Assembly (NCBI GenBank): GCA_017449215.1 | Contig: JAFSJY010000038.1 | Coordinates: forward strand, 1-64,000 | Direction: 5' to 3' | Origin: Acholeplasmatales bacterium | GTDB taxonomy: Bacteria; Bacillota_I; Bacilli_A; Acholeplasmatales; Anaeroplasmataceae | Length of the DNA stretch: 64,000 nt | Shown: piece by piece, positions 10,679 to 21,083 of the stretch | Layout: every line of letters begins with the position of its first letter | Position numbering within the stretch: position 1 is the stretch's first letter | Made by a program: the position numbers and the translations under genes | Notes under the pieces: model-generated | Database searches by the model: none | Seen by the model: the letters and a program-made list of their open reading frames with translations, nothing else | What the model was told of the DNA's origin: nothing

Positions 10679-11611
10679 ATGTCTTTTACAACACAGGTTA
10701 AGGAAGATTTATTACATATTGAAAATGAAGAATATGGTATTGAATATGCTGAAGTTTTAGGTGTTTTAAGATTTGCTGGTGAGGTAAAACTTGGTAAAAA
10801 CCTAGGAATTTCATTTACATGTAATTCCATGGGTATTATTAGAAGATATATTAAAATACTAAAGGAAAGATATGAGCTAGATTATTCAGTTTTATCAAGA
10901 ACTATTTCTAGACTTGATAATCACGTTGTTTTTACTTGTGAAATATCTAAGGGTGCTGATAGTATTATAAAAGATTATAATTTATTAGGCTTTGAAATGA
11001 CTGAATTTGAAAATGAGGAACAAAAGAAGGCATTTTTAAGAGGTGCATTCTTGGTTCGAGGCTCTGTAAATGATCCTAATTCAAAATCATCTCATTTAGA
11101 GATATCATATAATTCTGATACTGAAATATTAGCATTACAAAGAATTATGAATGAATTTGATTTAAATGCTAGAATTGCAAAAAGAAAGAATAATTATATT
11201 GTTTATATTAAAAGTAAGGATTCTATAGGAGAATTCTTATATCTAATTGGTGCTTCAAAATCAATGGAATATTATCAAAATATAATTATTACTAAGGAAA
11301 TAAAAACAACAGCTAAAAGAACAATAAATCTAGATTTAGCAAATCAAACTAAAACTAACTCAGCCGCTTCTGAGCAGCTAAAGAATATTCAATACATTGA
11401 ATATCATTTTGATTTATCTAAGCTAGATAATAAGCTATTAATGGTCATGAAGGTTAGAAAGGATAACGTAGAAGCATCGTTATCTGAGCTCTTAGAAATC
11501 ATTCATGAGGAATATGATCCATATTTAACTAAGTCAGGTCTAAATCATAGATTTAGAAAGCTAAAGGAATTAGTTGAAGATGATTTAGAGCGTAAGAGCA
11601 AAAATAAATAA
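10679..11611 (+). CDS. whiA: WhiA-family sporulation/cell-division regulator
   Basis: WhiA proteins combine an N-terminal LAGLIDADG homing-endonuclease-like fold with a C-terminal helix-turn-helix and bind DNA. In Bacillus they support cell division and chromosome segregation even in non-sporulating conditions. The 310-residue length is normal. Family stretches visible are FLRGAFLVRGSVNDP in the middle and NAIIITKEIK-like and NHRFRKL-type sequences near the C terminus. It starts two bases after the Lgt-PpaX stop, with the site GGTG inside that gene's last codons. In Bacillus whiA is close to hprK-lgt-ppaX, so the neighbourhood is conserved. Confidence 0.95.
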   Translation: MSFTTQVKEDLLHIENEEYGIEYAEVLGVLRFAGEVKLGKNLGISFTCNSMGIIRRYIKILKERYELDYSVLSRTISRLDNHVVFTCEISKGADSIIKDYNLLGFEMTEFENEEQKKAFLRGAFLVRGSVNDPNSKSSHLEISYNSDTEILALQRIMNEFDLNARIAKRKNNYIVYIKSKDSIGEFLYLIGASKSMEYYQNIIITKEIKTTAKRTINLDLANQTKTNSAASEQLKNIQYIEYHFDLSKLDNKLLMVMKVRKDNVEASLSELLEIIHEEYDPYLTKSGLNHRFRKLKELVEDDLERKSKNK

Positions 11612-11616
11612 TCATA

Positions 11617-11669
11617 TTTATAACTTTAAGGTTATAAAACTTGTTTAAAAGTTGATTTTATGATAAAAT
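11617..11669 (+). promoter_or_regulatory. Promoter with upstream dyad
   Basis: TTGTTT (11641-11646), a 17-base spacer and TAAAAT (11664-11669) with a preceding TGn form a good extended -10 promoter for the next gene. Immediately upstream, TTTATAAC (11617-11624) pairs with GTTATAAA (11631-11638); without a T-run it is a weak terminator for whiA or an operator. Confidence 0.6.
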
Positions 11670-11709
11670 AAATTGATTTTTGTTTATTTTAAGCATAAGA
11701 GGAGTATTT

Positions 11710-12483
11710 ATGGCAACTATTAAGAGAAAAAAAGTAAATACCAATGCTACTAAGGGTGTATCAAAGGACAGTGTTTTTAAGACTAAAAAGTTCTGGATTA
11801 TATTTAGTAGTATTGTCGCTGGATTAATTGTAATCGGTGTATCAATTTGGTTAATTGTATATTTTGTAACTAAATCAAATGAAAATGAGATTCAAGATTA
11901 TTTTGGTGGAGAATCAACAAATTTATCATACAAATATAATGATGAAGAGGTTAAGTTTAATAAGATTTCATACGATGGAGTTTTAATGCATCATAATGTA
12001 AATGATGGTGGTGAAAATACATTCGTAAACTATATCTTTGTATTCGCTACTGATTTAACTACATTCTATGCAGATAAGGCTATCGATGATGGTAAGGATA
12101 AGGATGATGAAGATGTTACATTCTTATATAACAAGACAGCTAATTCAGTATTTAACCAATTAGTAAAGCTTCAAGGTGAAATTGATGATTATAATAAGAC
12201 TGCAGATGATGACGCAAAGGCTGTATTATATATCGTTGATACAGCAATAGCTGATAATTCAACTATTTTCGCAGATTCATTATTTGGTGGTACTGATGAT
12301 TCAACTAATACATTATTCTTTGGATTAATTGACGAGGATGGTCTTGTTAAGGATTTCGTTAATGATGAAAAGAAGACATTATCTTTAACTACAAATACAT
12401 TAGCAGATGTATCAAATACAATGGTTAATAACGCTGTAGTATTCATGAAGAATCAAAAATTTGTATCAAATGATGAGAATTAA
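11710..12483 (+). CDS. Membrane-anchored extracytoplasmic protein, unknown function
   Basis: This 257-residue protein has a Lys/Arg-rich cytoplasmic start, one hydrophobic anchor at about residues 29-53 and a large acidic domain outside the cell, rich in Asp, Asn and Thr. The external part has alternating hydrophobic stretches (for example NYIFVFATDL and KAVLYIVDTAI) but no motif I can name. The ATG at 11710 follows AGAGGAG; an earlier in-frame TTG at 11680 lacks a site. It has its own promoter and terminator. Its acidic, Asn-rich style resembles the two giant lipoproteins on the opposite strand, perhaps reflecting shared surface location. Confidence 0.7.
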   Translation: MATIKRKKVNTNATKGVSKDSVFKTKKFWIIFSSIVAGLIVIGVSIWLIVYFVTKSNENEIQDYFGGESTNLSYKYNDEEVKFNKISYDGVLMHHNVNDGGENTFVNYIFVFATDLTTFYADKAIDDGKDKDDEDVTFLYNKTANSVFNQLVKLQGEIDDYNKTADDDAKAVLYIVDTAIADNSTIFADSLFGGTDDSTNTLFFGLIDEDGLVKDFVNDEKKTLSLTTNTLADVSNTMVNNAVVFMKNQKFVSNDEN

Positions 12484-12509
12484 TAAGGTCTATTATGACC
12501 TTATTTTTC
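12482..12509 (+). terminator. Intrinsic terminator
   Basis: AATAAGGTC (12482-12490) pairs perfectly with GACCTTATT (12497-12505), followed by T. The stem begins in the stop codon. Confidence 0.88.
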
Positions 12510-12528
12510 ATAAATGGAGGATGGCAAT

Positions 12529-14715
12529 ATGAGTGAATTAGTAGTAAGTGAAAATGTAATTAATGAGGTAAGTGAATCCTTAAATTGTAAGAAGGAACAC
12601 ATCATCGCAGTTTTAGAAATGCTTGCTGATGATAAGACTGTAGCTTTTATCGCAAGATATAGAAAAGAGGCTACAGGTGGGTTAGATGAGGAAGAAATAA
12701 GAAAGATTGATGAAGCCTATAAATATGGTGTTAATCTAGAAAAGAGAAAGAATGACTGTATTAGATTAATTGAAGAAAAGGGCTTATTAACAGATGAATT
12801 AAGAAATCAAATTATGGCATCTACTAAGCTTATTGAAGTTGAAGATTTATATAGACCATTTAAGGAAAAGAAGAAAACTAAGGCTACTGAGGCTATTGCG
12901 GCTGGATTAGATGGACTTGCTGATATAATGCTTAAGCTATATCAAAGAGGTACTAAGGAAGAATATGTTAATAAGTTTATCAATGATAAGGTTAAAACTT
13001 ATGATGAAGCTATTACAGGTGCGAAATATATTGTTGCCGAAAGAATTTCTGACAATGCAGAATATAGAAAATATATTAGAGATGCTGCCTTAAAATATGG
13101 TACTATTTCTTGTAAGAAAAAGGCTAAGGCTGAGGATTTAGATGAGAAATATGCTAATTATTATGACTCTAGCGAGAATGTAGGAAGAATTAAGCCTCAT
13201 AGAGTATTAGCTATTAATAGAGCTGAGGATGAGGGAATTATCAATGTATCTATTACATTACAGCCTGAAAGAGATTTAGATTATTTATCATATAAGATTA
13301 CTAAAAAGAGAGAATCATTATTTAAGGATGAATTATTGGAGGCAATCGCTGATTCATATAAGAGATTAATTTCTCCATCAATTGAAAGAGAAATAAGAAG
13401 TATTTTAAGCGAAAAGGCAGAAGAACAGGCAATTAAGATTTTCTCTTTAAATTTAAAAAATATTTTACTTCAGGCTCCTATGAAGGGTAAGACTGTATTA
13501 GGCATTGACCCTGCCTATAGAACAGGATGTAAGCTAGCTGTTATATCTCCTGCGAGCCAGGTATTAGAGATTGGTGTTATTTATCCAAATGAAAGATCTA
13601 AGGATTCTAAGATTGATCCAAAGGAAGTAGAAAAATCTAAGAAGACTATTGTTAGTTTAATTAAGAAATATGGTGTATCTATTATCGCAATTGGTAATGG
13701 TACTGCTGGTAGAGAAACTGAAGCCTTCGTTGCTGAAATAATTAATGAGAATAAGCTAGATGTTAAATATGTAATGGTTAGTGAGGCTGGTGCGTCAGTA
13801 TATTCTGCCTCAGAGCTAGCTATTGAGGAATTCCCTGATTTAACAGTTGAAAAGAGATCAGCTATTTCAATTGCTAGAAGAATTCAAGACCCACTTGCTG
13901 AATTAATTAAGATTGACCCTAAATCTATTGGTGTTGGTCAATACCAGCATGATGTTACTCAATCTAAGCTTGAAAAGAGTCTAGATGATGTAGTAGATGA
14001 TGCCGTTAATAAGGTTGGTGTAAACCTAAATACTGCGTCTATTTCATTATTATCTTATGTATCAGGTCTTACTAAGGCTACTGCTAAAAATATCGTAGCC
14101 TTTAGAGATATGAATGGTAGATTTAATTCTAGAGATGATTTAAAGAAGGTTTCTAAGATGGGACCTAAAACATATGAGCAATGTGTAGGCTTCTTAAGAA
14201 TTATCGATGGTGAAAACAAATTAGATATGACACCTATCCATCCAGAAAGCTATCCAATAGCTTTAAAGCTATTAAAGAAGATGAATTTAGATACTAATGC
14301 CTTAGGTACTGAGGAAATGAAGAATGCCGTATCTAAATTAGATAAGAATGAATTAGTTAAGGAATTAAATACTGATATGTATACATTAAATGACATTCTT
14401 GATGCCTTTATAGCTCCTTTAAGAGATATAAGAGATGATTATCAGGGTTTAATCCTAAGAAGCGATATAATGCACTTTGAAGACATCAAGGTAGGCGATG
14501 AGCTTGATGGTGTTGTTAGAAATGTAGTAGATTTTGGTGCCTTTGTTGACTGTGGTGTAAAATATGATGGATTAGTTCATATTTCTAAGATGTCAAGAAA
14601 TAAGGTTAACCATCCATCAGATATATTATCTGTTGGAGATAATGTTAAGGTTTATGTAATTGATATTGATTATGCTAAGCATAAGATGGCATTATCTTTA
14701 ATTAAAGAAAACTAA
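12529..14715 (+). CDS. tex: Tex-family RNA-binding transcription accessory protein
   Basis: Tex is a conserved nucleic-acid-binding protein linked to transcription and RNA turnover. The 728-residue protein shows the family layout: an N-terminal helical region (VAFIARYRKEATGGLDEE near residues 33-50), a YqgF/RNase H-like domain (VLGIDPAYRTGCKLAV near 323), helix-hairpin-helix repeats (LSYVSGLTKATAKNIV near 510) and a C-terminal S1 domain (VVRNVVDFGAFVDCGV near 660). The ATG at 12529 follows GGAGG; the ATG at 12514 overlaps that site. It is monocistronic, bounded by a terminator upstream and a two-way terminator downstream. Confidence 0.95.
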   Translation: MSELVVSENVINEVSESLNCKKEHIIAVLEMLADDKTVAFIARYRKEATGGLDEEEIRKIDEAYKYGVNLEKRKNDCIRLIEEKGLLTDELRNQIMASTKLIEVEDLYRPFKEKKKTKATEAIAAGLDGLADIMLKLYQRGTKEEYVNKFINDKVKTYDEAITGAKYIVAERISDNAEYRKYIRDAALKYGTISCKKKAKAEDLDEKYANYYDSSENVGRIKPHRVLAINRAEDEGIINVSITLQPERDLDYLSYKITKKRESLFKDELLEAIADSYKRLISPSIEREIRSILSEKAEEQAIKIFSLNLKNILLQAPMKGKTVLGIDPAYRTGCKLAVISPASQVLEIGVIYPNERSKDSKIDPKEVEKSKKTIVSLIKKYGVSIIAIGNGTAGRETEAFVAEIINENKLDVKYVMVSEAGASVYSASELAIEEFPDLTVEKRSAISIARRIQDPLAELIKIDPKSIGVGQYQHDVTQSKLEKSLDDVVDDAVNKVGVNLNTASISLLSYVSGLTKATAKNIVAFRDMNGRFNSRDDLKKVSKMGPKTYEQCVGFLRIIDGENKLDMTPIHPESYPIALKLLKKMNLDTNALGTEEMKNAVSKLDKNELVKELNTDMYTLNDILDAFIAPLRDIRDDYQGLILRSDIMHFEDIKVGDELDGVVRNVVDFGAFVDCGVKYDGLVHISKMSRNKVNHPSDILSVGDNVKVYVIDIDYAKHKMALSLIKEN

Positions 14716-14725
14716 GACAAAAATA

Positions 14726-14757
14726 AAAAGCTAAATTCGAAAATTTAGCTTTTTATT
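14726..14757. terminator. Bidirectional terminator between tex and the giant lipoprotein genes
   Basis: AAAAGCTAAATT (14726-14737) and AATTTAGCTTTT (14742-14753) form a perfect 12-base stem with T-runs on both strands, serving the two convergent transcripts. Confidence 0.88.
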
Positions 14758-14758
14758 T

Positions 14759-17749
14759 TTACTTTTGATTTGGTCTATTCCAAATAGTTAAATCACCATT
14801 TACCCAATCATAGAATTCTGACTTCTTATCCTCATCAGTTGATTCATTATAATCAAGTACTAGCATCTTATAATAATTCTTTTCAGCGTTAACAACACTT
14901 GTTAATGTCTCATTAGAACTAATATTAATTCCTAAATAATTAATTAATAAATAATTTTGGAAATTAGAAGAAGTATAAGTACCAGTTGCGTTATCGCACA
15001 TTGAACCAATTAAGCTTGAAATTGAGCTATCTAATGAAGATGTTTGGCTCATATTGCCTTGGCAATAGTAGATAAAGAATTGATTGAATGATATCTTTGT
15101 AGTTTCTTCATTATATGAATTCATTGTTACATAGATATTATTATCCTCATTGTCCTCATCCTTGTAAACTAATACTTCAATTGCAGATTGAATACCAGAT
15201 GGGTCATCCTTAGCTGTATAGTTAGTCTTTGAAGGCTCTGTATAGCTATTTAAGATTAATAGGTGGTAACCAAATTCAGTAGCACACATCTTATCAGCAG
15301 TGATATTTGTAGAATCTGATTCCTTAGTACATAATTCAATCTTCTTATTTGTACTATCATATACATAAACTGAACCATGATCAAAGCTTGTTGATACATC
15401 ATCAGCTACACATGCCTTATAAGTGTCAATTACATAGTTCTTGAACTTCTCAACGAAGTTAGATACTGAATCCTGGTCGATATCAGAAGAAGCGGCTAAT
15501 TGCTCAACTGTTAATAGGAAGTTAAATTTAATATTGTTATTATCCCTCCATTCATCCCAGTTAGCAGCGCCTAAAGTTGTATTATAAATCTTTTCGCCTA
15601 ATTCGAATTGATTCTTAATAAACTTAAATACTTCATAATAAGACTTGCTTTCATTATATTCATCATGAACATAGATAGCTTCCTTATATAATGCTTGTGC
15701 TAATAATGTTACTTGCTCTTCATATTCAGCTTGAGTAACACCTGTCTTTTCAAAGAATTTAGTAGGATCATCTGGTGAACCATCACCATCGTCATCTAAA
15801 TTAATTAATACATGGTCTAAGTTAATAGCAAATAAATCTGAATATGTTGCATTACCTGTATCTAGAATAGTCTTTAGGAAGCTTGATGTAGCTAGGCTTG
15901 AATCATAAGTATATGTTCCATCGCCATTTTCCTTAGCCCATTCCTTATATACGTTTTGTGCTAAATAGCTCTTTAAGCATGTAGAAGCATCATAATAATA
16001 CTTGATTACGTCATCCTTATTATCATAGCCATAAGCCATTAATAAGTAATTCTCTAAACCAACTTCCTTAGAATATGAAGCATCCTCATTACTCTTAAAT
16101 GTGCTAATTGCAGAATCTAATGCATCTACATTATCATCATGTGTATCAGAATCTACATAGTCATCATAATACTTATAAGCATACTCTAATGAGAAATAAT
16201 TATAAATAACAGAAGAACCATATTCCTTTGTGGCATCATTATAGAAATCCTTAACTGAATATGTGAATGGAGTATCAGAACCATCAATCTTAATAGAAAT
16301 GACGTTGTTATTATCGAATTTTTCAGCATCCATTAATACATATTCATTAGAATAAGTAGAATAGAACTTATATTCAAATACTGGGTCATAAATTAAGATA
16401 TCATCTGACTCATCATCGTTATTACTACGATTATAAATCATTGTTTGATAGTTTGTATTAACATAAGATGAAGCATTGTCAGTTAAGATGTCATACTTAA
16501 ACTTCTTAGTTAACTTTGCCTTTGTAGTATCATCTAAATCCTTCCACTCAGTCTCTTCAGTACCATCATTGATAGAATAAGTAGAATCATATCTAATAGC
16601 CATTACATATTTATTATCAATATTTCTTGGCTGACTTAAATATTGCTTTGTAATATCATCTGGATCCTCTTCGAATGTTTCCTTGATTAATGTCTTGATT
16701 GAAGAAGATAAATCATCAAAATCATCCTTGATAGAATTTACATTAAATGTGAACTTTTCATCATTTAAGCTAGTGATATTCTTATAGTTGTAATAATTAT
16801 TATAAAGCGCTAAATAGTTTTGCTTAATTGTATCTAAAGATGTTGAAGTGAAGTCAAAGCCTTCAATAGCCTTGTTAGCTTGCTTTAATGAATCAAATTG
16901 AATAATAATTGCATGATAAGTACCATATGTCTTTATAGTAGAATCATATCTATCCTTTAGATAATCTCCGTCCTTATCATATAAAAGGTTAGTATTCTTT
17001 GTTGGTTCATCATCATCAGTATCATCATACTTAGATACATATTCCTCGTCTGCAATTTGATATAAAGCATTTTGTGCACTTAAATTTGCAGCCTCAGTTA
17101 ATAGGTATCCAGATACAATCTTCTTGAAGCATTCATCAGTTACATGATCAAAAGATACTAAATCTGATTTATCAGTAGGTAATGTATAAGTTAAATCTGC
17201 CTTAGTAAATGTTTGATTAATTCTAGCTCTAGCAGTAATAAATGAATTATACTTCTTATCTAAATCATCTTGCTTATAATTCTTAATAGTTTCTGCGGAA
17301 GTAGAACCAAGAATTAATGAAGATAATTGCTTATTGATAGACTTATATAAATTCTTCTTGATATAAGTTAGGTTGTCATCGCCAACCTCACTTAATTCAG
17401 TTCCTTCTAAAGTGAATAGTTTTTCACCATCCTTAGTTGGAATAAGAAGATTCTTTTGTTCCTCAGTTAATGTTTCACCATAGAATAAAGCAGTTAAAGT
17501 CTTATATTCCTTATTATATAAAGCTTCTCTAATCTTATTTTCTACTAATGTATTTCCTGAGTAACGTAATTTGTTGTAATAATTTTTATTGTTTAATGTT
17601 AATGAATTATTTAATGCAGTAGCAACTGTGGCATTTAAATCTAAATCGCCAACAGGTACGCTTGTGTTTCTTTCGCTAGAACAAGATGTTAATGCGAATG
17701 TAGATAGGCCTACTAAAGAGGCACCGAAAATAATCTTTTTTAATTTCAT
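14759..17749 (-). CDS. Giant lipoprotein with degenerate parvulin/foldase-like regions
   Basis: The predicted protein has 996 residues. A signal peptide ends in the lipobox LTSC (Cys near 23), so it should be lipidated by Lgt and held on the outer face of the membrane. The mature part is acidic and rich in Asn, Tyr and Thr. Two stretches recall PrsA/SurA foldases: TYHAIIIQFDSLKQANKA, like the opening strand of a parvulin domain, and ATEFGYHLLILNSY, like its closing EFGYH strand. LDHVLINLDDDGDG may be another. The catalytic pattern is not clear, so activity may be lost. The ribosome binding site is AGAGGGGG. It lies 15 bases behind its larger paralogue and shares the promoter at 21.1 kb. These two genes are the only ones on this strand. 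Confidence 0.75.
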   Translation of the reverse strand: MKLKKIIFGASLVGLSTFALTSCSSERNTSVPVGDLDLNATVATALNNSLTLNNKNYYNKLRYSGNTLVENKIREALYNKEYKTLTALFYGETLTEEQKNLLIPTKDGEKLFTLEGTELSEVGDDNLTYIKKNLYKSINKQLSSLILGSTSAETIKNYKQDDLDKKYNSFITARARINQTFTKADLTYTLPTDKSDLVSFDHVTDECFKKIVSGYLLTEAANLSAQNALYQIADEEYVSKYDDTDDDEPTKNTNLLYDKDGDYLKDRYDSTIKTYGTYHAIIIQFDSLKQANKAIEGFDFTSTSLDTIKQNYLALYNNYYNYKNITSLNDEKFTFNVNSIKDDFDDLSSSIKTLIKETFEEDPDDITKQYLSQPRNIDNKYVMAIRYDSTYSINDGTEETEWKDLDDTTKAKLTKKFKYDILTDNASSYVNTNYQTMIYNRSNNDDESDDILIYDPVFEYKFYSTYSNEYVLMDAEKFDNNNVISIKIDGSDTPFTYSVKDFYNDATKEYGSSVIYNYFSLEYAYKYYDDYVDSDTHDDNVDALDSAISTFKSNEDASYSKEVGLENYLLMAYGYDNKDDVIKYYYDASTCLKSYLAQNVYKEWAKENGDGTYTYDSSLATSSFLKTILDTGNATYSDLFAINLDHVLINLDDDGDGSPDDPTKFFEKTGVTQAEYEEQVTLLAQALYKEAIYVHDEYNESKSYYEVFKFIKNQFELGEKIYNTTLGAANWDEWRDNNNIKFNFLLTVEQLAASSDIDQDSVSNFVEKFKNYVIDTYKACVADDVSTSFDHGSVYVYDSTNKKIELCTKESDSTNITADKMCATEFGYHLLILNSYTEPSKTNYTAKDDPSGIQSAIEVLVYKDEDNEDNNIYVTMNSYNEETTKISFNQFFIYYCQGNMSQTSSLDSSISSLIGSMCDNATGTYTSSNFQNYLLINYLGINISSNETLTSVVNAEKNYYKMLVLDYNESTDEDKKSEFYDWVNGDLTIWNRPNQK

Positions 17750-17764
17750 ATTCTTTGCCCCCTC

Positions 17765-20700
17765 TTACTTATCCTCTAATAATAATGAATCAACGATTTG
17801 TGATATTTCATCCCACCATGTTTCATATGGATTAGAAGTACCAGTTGTATCATTATAAATATAATTGTAATTATCAGCATTTCTTTGGTTGATTAAAATG
17901 TAATTATTGAAAATACCATCTACACCATTGTATGCTTCATTATCAAACTTAACTACATCATAGAATTTAGTTGACGAATCTAAGCCTGACTTATTTCTAA
18001 TGAAACTTAATAATACTATTCTTTGTGTTTCTGAACTTGTGAATCTACTTACAATTCCAGATAAATAATTATTAAATGCATCAGCTAAAGAATTAGGTAC
18101 AACAGTAGAAGAATTATTAATAGCATAATCTAATACATAGTACTTAATTTGATTCTTATTTAATTGCTCACCATCGTTATAAATATTATCAATTGTAATG
18201 TCCTTGTCATTATACTTGAAATAAATATCAGTTAAGATGTTTTCGCTATTTTTCTTTTCTGTGAATTCAGCAGAAGACTTTGCTGTACCACTTGTAATAA
18301 GAATTAAGTTATAACCATCCTCAGACATAACAATATCATCATTTGTTAATGAAGCATCAGTTAATGTCTCCATGAAGCATGTAGGAGTAGTTTGATTTAA
18401 GAAATATTGATATGTCTTAGTATTATCTTCGTTATGACCTCTTGAATAATCATATACTCTTTGCTTAATGTTGAAGTCAACATCAGTTGAAGTATTTGAT
18501 ACAGATAGATCAGCAGTCTTTACCTTTAATCCTAAATGTAAGTACTTAGCCCATCTGTTTTCTGAAGCAAGTGGGTTTTCATCATTTTCGTATTCTACCT
18601 TAGCAGAACCTTGAATTTCACTAACAATCTCAGATAGCTTATCTGCATGTGCACTTGTAGAAGCAGCGATTAATGTATAGATTTCATTAATCATCTTCTT
18701 AGCAACATATTCACGAGTCTTGCCAATGAATTCTGCTACGTCAGTTTCATCTGCAGTGATTACATGATTTTGCCATGCATTTGTAGCTGATGTCTTATCA
18801 GCCTTACTATCATCGTTACCATCGAAGTATACAACCATTCTTGTTCCTGATAAAGAGAAGAATGTATTATATAGATTTTGTGAATAATCAGAGAAGAAAT
18901 CAATTAGCTTATCACTTGAATAGTCAGTTAATAAGTCAACTGATGCAAATTGAACCTTATAATAGTTGTCAATAATTTCATCGATTACAGCAGTATGGAA
19001 ATATAACATTAAGAAATTATATTTACCAATTGAAGAAGGATAACCATTAGATTCGAATGAGCCATTTGAGAATTGATATAAAATAGCATCAATATAATCT
19101 AAATACTTATCTCTATCCTTAGACTTTTCTTCATAAGCCTTAGTTTGCTTAACAAGCTTCTTAGAAATTAAATCAATTGAAGTAGTAGTACCTGATGTTC
19201 TTTCAAGTTCATCGAATACACCATATGCCTTATTTGGATTTCCAGGAATAGTTAATGTCTTAGTTGAATCAGTATCTTCACTAAGCTTAGAATTGTCAGC
19301 TACAATTTGAATATTGTATGTAACATCATTGTAAGTAATAGATGCTATAACATTAGAATCACTATTCTTAGATAATGTCTTTGAATATGTTGAATGAGCA
19401 GCTAAATAAGCAATTTCAGTTGGCTCATTATAAATCTTAACCTTAACATCCTCTAATGCAGTTGTTAAATATGAAGTAATATTAGTTTCAGTTAATTTCT
19501 CAACCTTTAAATACTTTTCTACAGTACTTGTTAATTCTTCCTTTTGAATGAAATTTAAAATTTCGTAATTAGATCTATCAGTATTATAGAAATCTATATA
19601 TTTTTGTAGTGTTTCATAATCTTCATCATCTGATGCGTCTAATTTTTGATCAGCTAGCTTATAACCAACATAATAACCATCACTGATTGATGTTGTAGAA
19701 GAAGAATATCTCTTTGAATAATCCTCAACACTTAATGTATCATGTAAGAAATTAGTTAAAGATTTAGAGATATCATCTGATGTTTCCTTTGAATATAAAG
19801 TACATGTATCACCATTTGTATCATCATAGTTTTCAATTAAATTCTTTACAGCAACTTCAAATTTTTCGTCTGTATCAATACTATAATCATCAATGATTTG
19901 TCTTGTTAATTTTCTTAAATTATCAAGCTTAACATTACTTGCGTTATATGCAACATTTCCAGTAGAAAGTGTTGTTCTATAACCACCATAATAATAGTTA
20001 TACATTTGAGTATAGATTTCAATCATAGCCATATCATCAATAGCCTCAGCCTTATTACTTAATTGGCTTGATTGGAAATCATCATAATATTTGATATAGT
20101 CATCATAACTCATTGTTGAGCTTGTTGCGTCAATGAAGTAGAACTTATCCTTATAATATCTAATACCAAATGCTCTTAATGTTTGGTCATATTCTTCAGT
20201 TGATGAGAACTTGATTAGAATAGCATTTACCTTATTTAAATTAGTAAAATGCTCCTTGAACATAGAGATATAATCAGATGTACCGAAGTATCCCCATTTA
20301 TCGTCATCATCATCCTCATCATTTTCGTTAGCCTCTTCAACCTCTTCAGTTAAAGAATCAAATGCTAATAATTCCTTTGCAAAATCAACATAGTAGATTT
20401 GTCTTAATTCTTCACTATTAGCAATTGTTAGATAATTATCAAAATTATCTTTGAAAGATACGTCTGCACCCATATCCTCAAGTACTACATATTCCTTTAA
20501 TGGCTTGTTATCAATACTAGAAACATGATAAGTACTGTAGATATTATCTATGTACTTGTTTTCATATAAAATCTTGTTGTATGATTCTAGATTTTTGATT
20601 TCATCCTCATAACCACCGATATCGAATGTTAATGAGAATACATCCTGAATAACATAGTCAACTAGTCTTTCACTATATTCCTTTTTTAAATCGTTGAATG

Positions 20701-21046
20701 AATCCTCGGCACCAGTAGCATCCTTTTCGATACCAACTGCTGATAATTCATCTGCTGATAAGTCAGCAAAATTTTTGTTCATAACATTGTAGATGTTAGT
20801 GAAGTATTTTTGAAGAACTACATTTGTAATTTGATTCTCTAAAACACTTTCTGAACTCCACTGAAGCTCATCCCATAATTCACCATATGTTACATTACAG
20901 CCATTAGCAGAAGCATAAACTGTGTCTTTCTTCTCATCTAATTTGCCGTATGTATTAGTGGCTCCGGTACATGAACTTAGTGCTATTGTTAGCGCAGAAG
21001 CAAGTGCTGCAGTACACATTCTACGCGCCATTTTACTCTTGTTCAT
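17765..21046 (-). CDS. Giant lipoprotein, paralogue of the downstream gene, foldase-like
   Basis: This 1093-residue protein starts with a signal peptide and lipobox LSSC (Cys near 26). The next stretch (VYASANGCNVTYGELWDEL) resembles the start of PrsA/SurA foldases, whose N-terminal helical domain begins with a similar strand and helix. NKVNAILIKFSS and MSEDGYNLILITSG look like the first and last strands of degenerate parvulin domains. A highly acidic insert (EDDDDDKW) lies near residue 255. Its C-terminal part aligns by eye with the paralogue (NYILINQ versus NYLLINY). The ATG at 21046 is chosen because AGGAG lies nine bases upstream. A possible role is folding of secreted proteins; surface adhesion or binding is equally possible. 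Confidence 0.75.
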   Translation of the reverse strand: MNKSKMARRMCTAALASALTIALSSCTGATNTYGKLDEKKDTVYASANGCNVTYGELWDELQWSSESVLENQITNVVLQKYFTNIYNVMNKNFADLSADELSAVGIEKDATGAEDSFNDLKKEYSERLVDYVIQDVFSLTFDIGGYEDEIKNLESYNKILYENKYIDNIYSTYHVSSIDNKPLKEYVVLEDMGADVSFKDNFDNYLTIANSEELRQIYYVDFAKELLAFDSLTEEVEEANENDEDDDDDKWGYFGTSDYISMFKEHFTNLNKVNAILIKFSSTEEYDQTLRAFGIRYYKDKFYFIDATSSTMSYDDYIKYYDDFQSSQLSNKAEAIDDMAMIEIYTQMYNYYYGGYRTTLSTGNVAYNASNVKLDNLRKLTRQIIDDYSIDTDEKFEVAVKNLIENYDDTNGDTCTLYSKETSDDISKSLTNFLHDTLSVEDYSKRYSSSTTSISDGYYVGYKLADQKLDASDDEDYETLQKYIDFYNTDRSNYEILNFIQKEELTSTVEKYLKVEKLTETNITSYLTTALEDVKVKIYNEPTEIAYLAAHSTYSKTLSKNSDSNVIASITYNDVTYNIQIVADNSKLSEDTDSTKTLTIPGNPNKAYGVFDELERTSGTTTSIDLISKKLVKQTKAYEEKSKDRDKYLDYIDAILYQFSNGSFESNGYPSSIGKYNFLMLYFHTAVIDEIIDNYYKVQFASVDLLTDYSSDKLIDFFSDYSQNLYNTFFSLSGTRMVVYFDGNDDSKADKTSATNAWQNHVITADETDVAEFIGKTREYVAKKMINEIYTLIAASTSAHADKLSEIVSEIQGSAKVEYENDENPLASENRWAKYLHLGLKVKTADLSVSNTSTDVDFNIKQRVYDYSRGHNEDNTKTYQYFLNQTTPTCFMETLTDASLTNDDIVMSEDGYNLILITSGTAKSSAEFTEKKNSENILTDIYFKYNDKDITIDNIYNDGEQLNKNQIKYYVLDYAINNSSTVVPNSLADAFNNYLSGIVSRFTSSETQRIVLLSFIRNKSGLDSSTKFYDVVKFDNEAYNGVDGIFNNYILINQRNADNYNYIYNDTTGTSNPYETWWDEISQIVDSLLLEDK

Positions 21047-21083
21047 TAAATAAAACTCCTTTACACTAAATAATTTTACGCAC

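Noticed and set aside
11045-11065. TTGGTTCGAGGC, resembling a tRNA T-arm
   Set aside because: It lies in frame within whiA and has no matching acceptor, D or anticodon arm.
11636-11646. AAAACTTGTTT shared with the arm of the 43308-43340 dyad, suggesting co-regulation
   Set aside because: At 11.6 kb it has no inverted partner and coincides with the -35 box, so chance is more likely.
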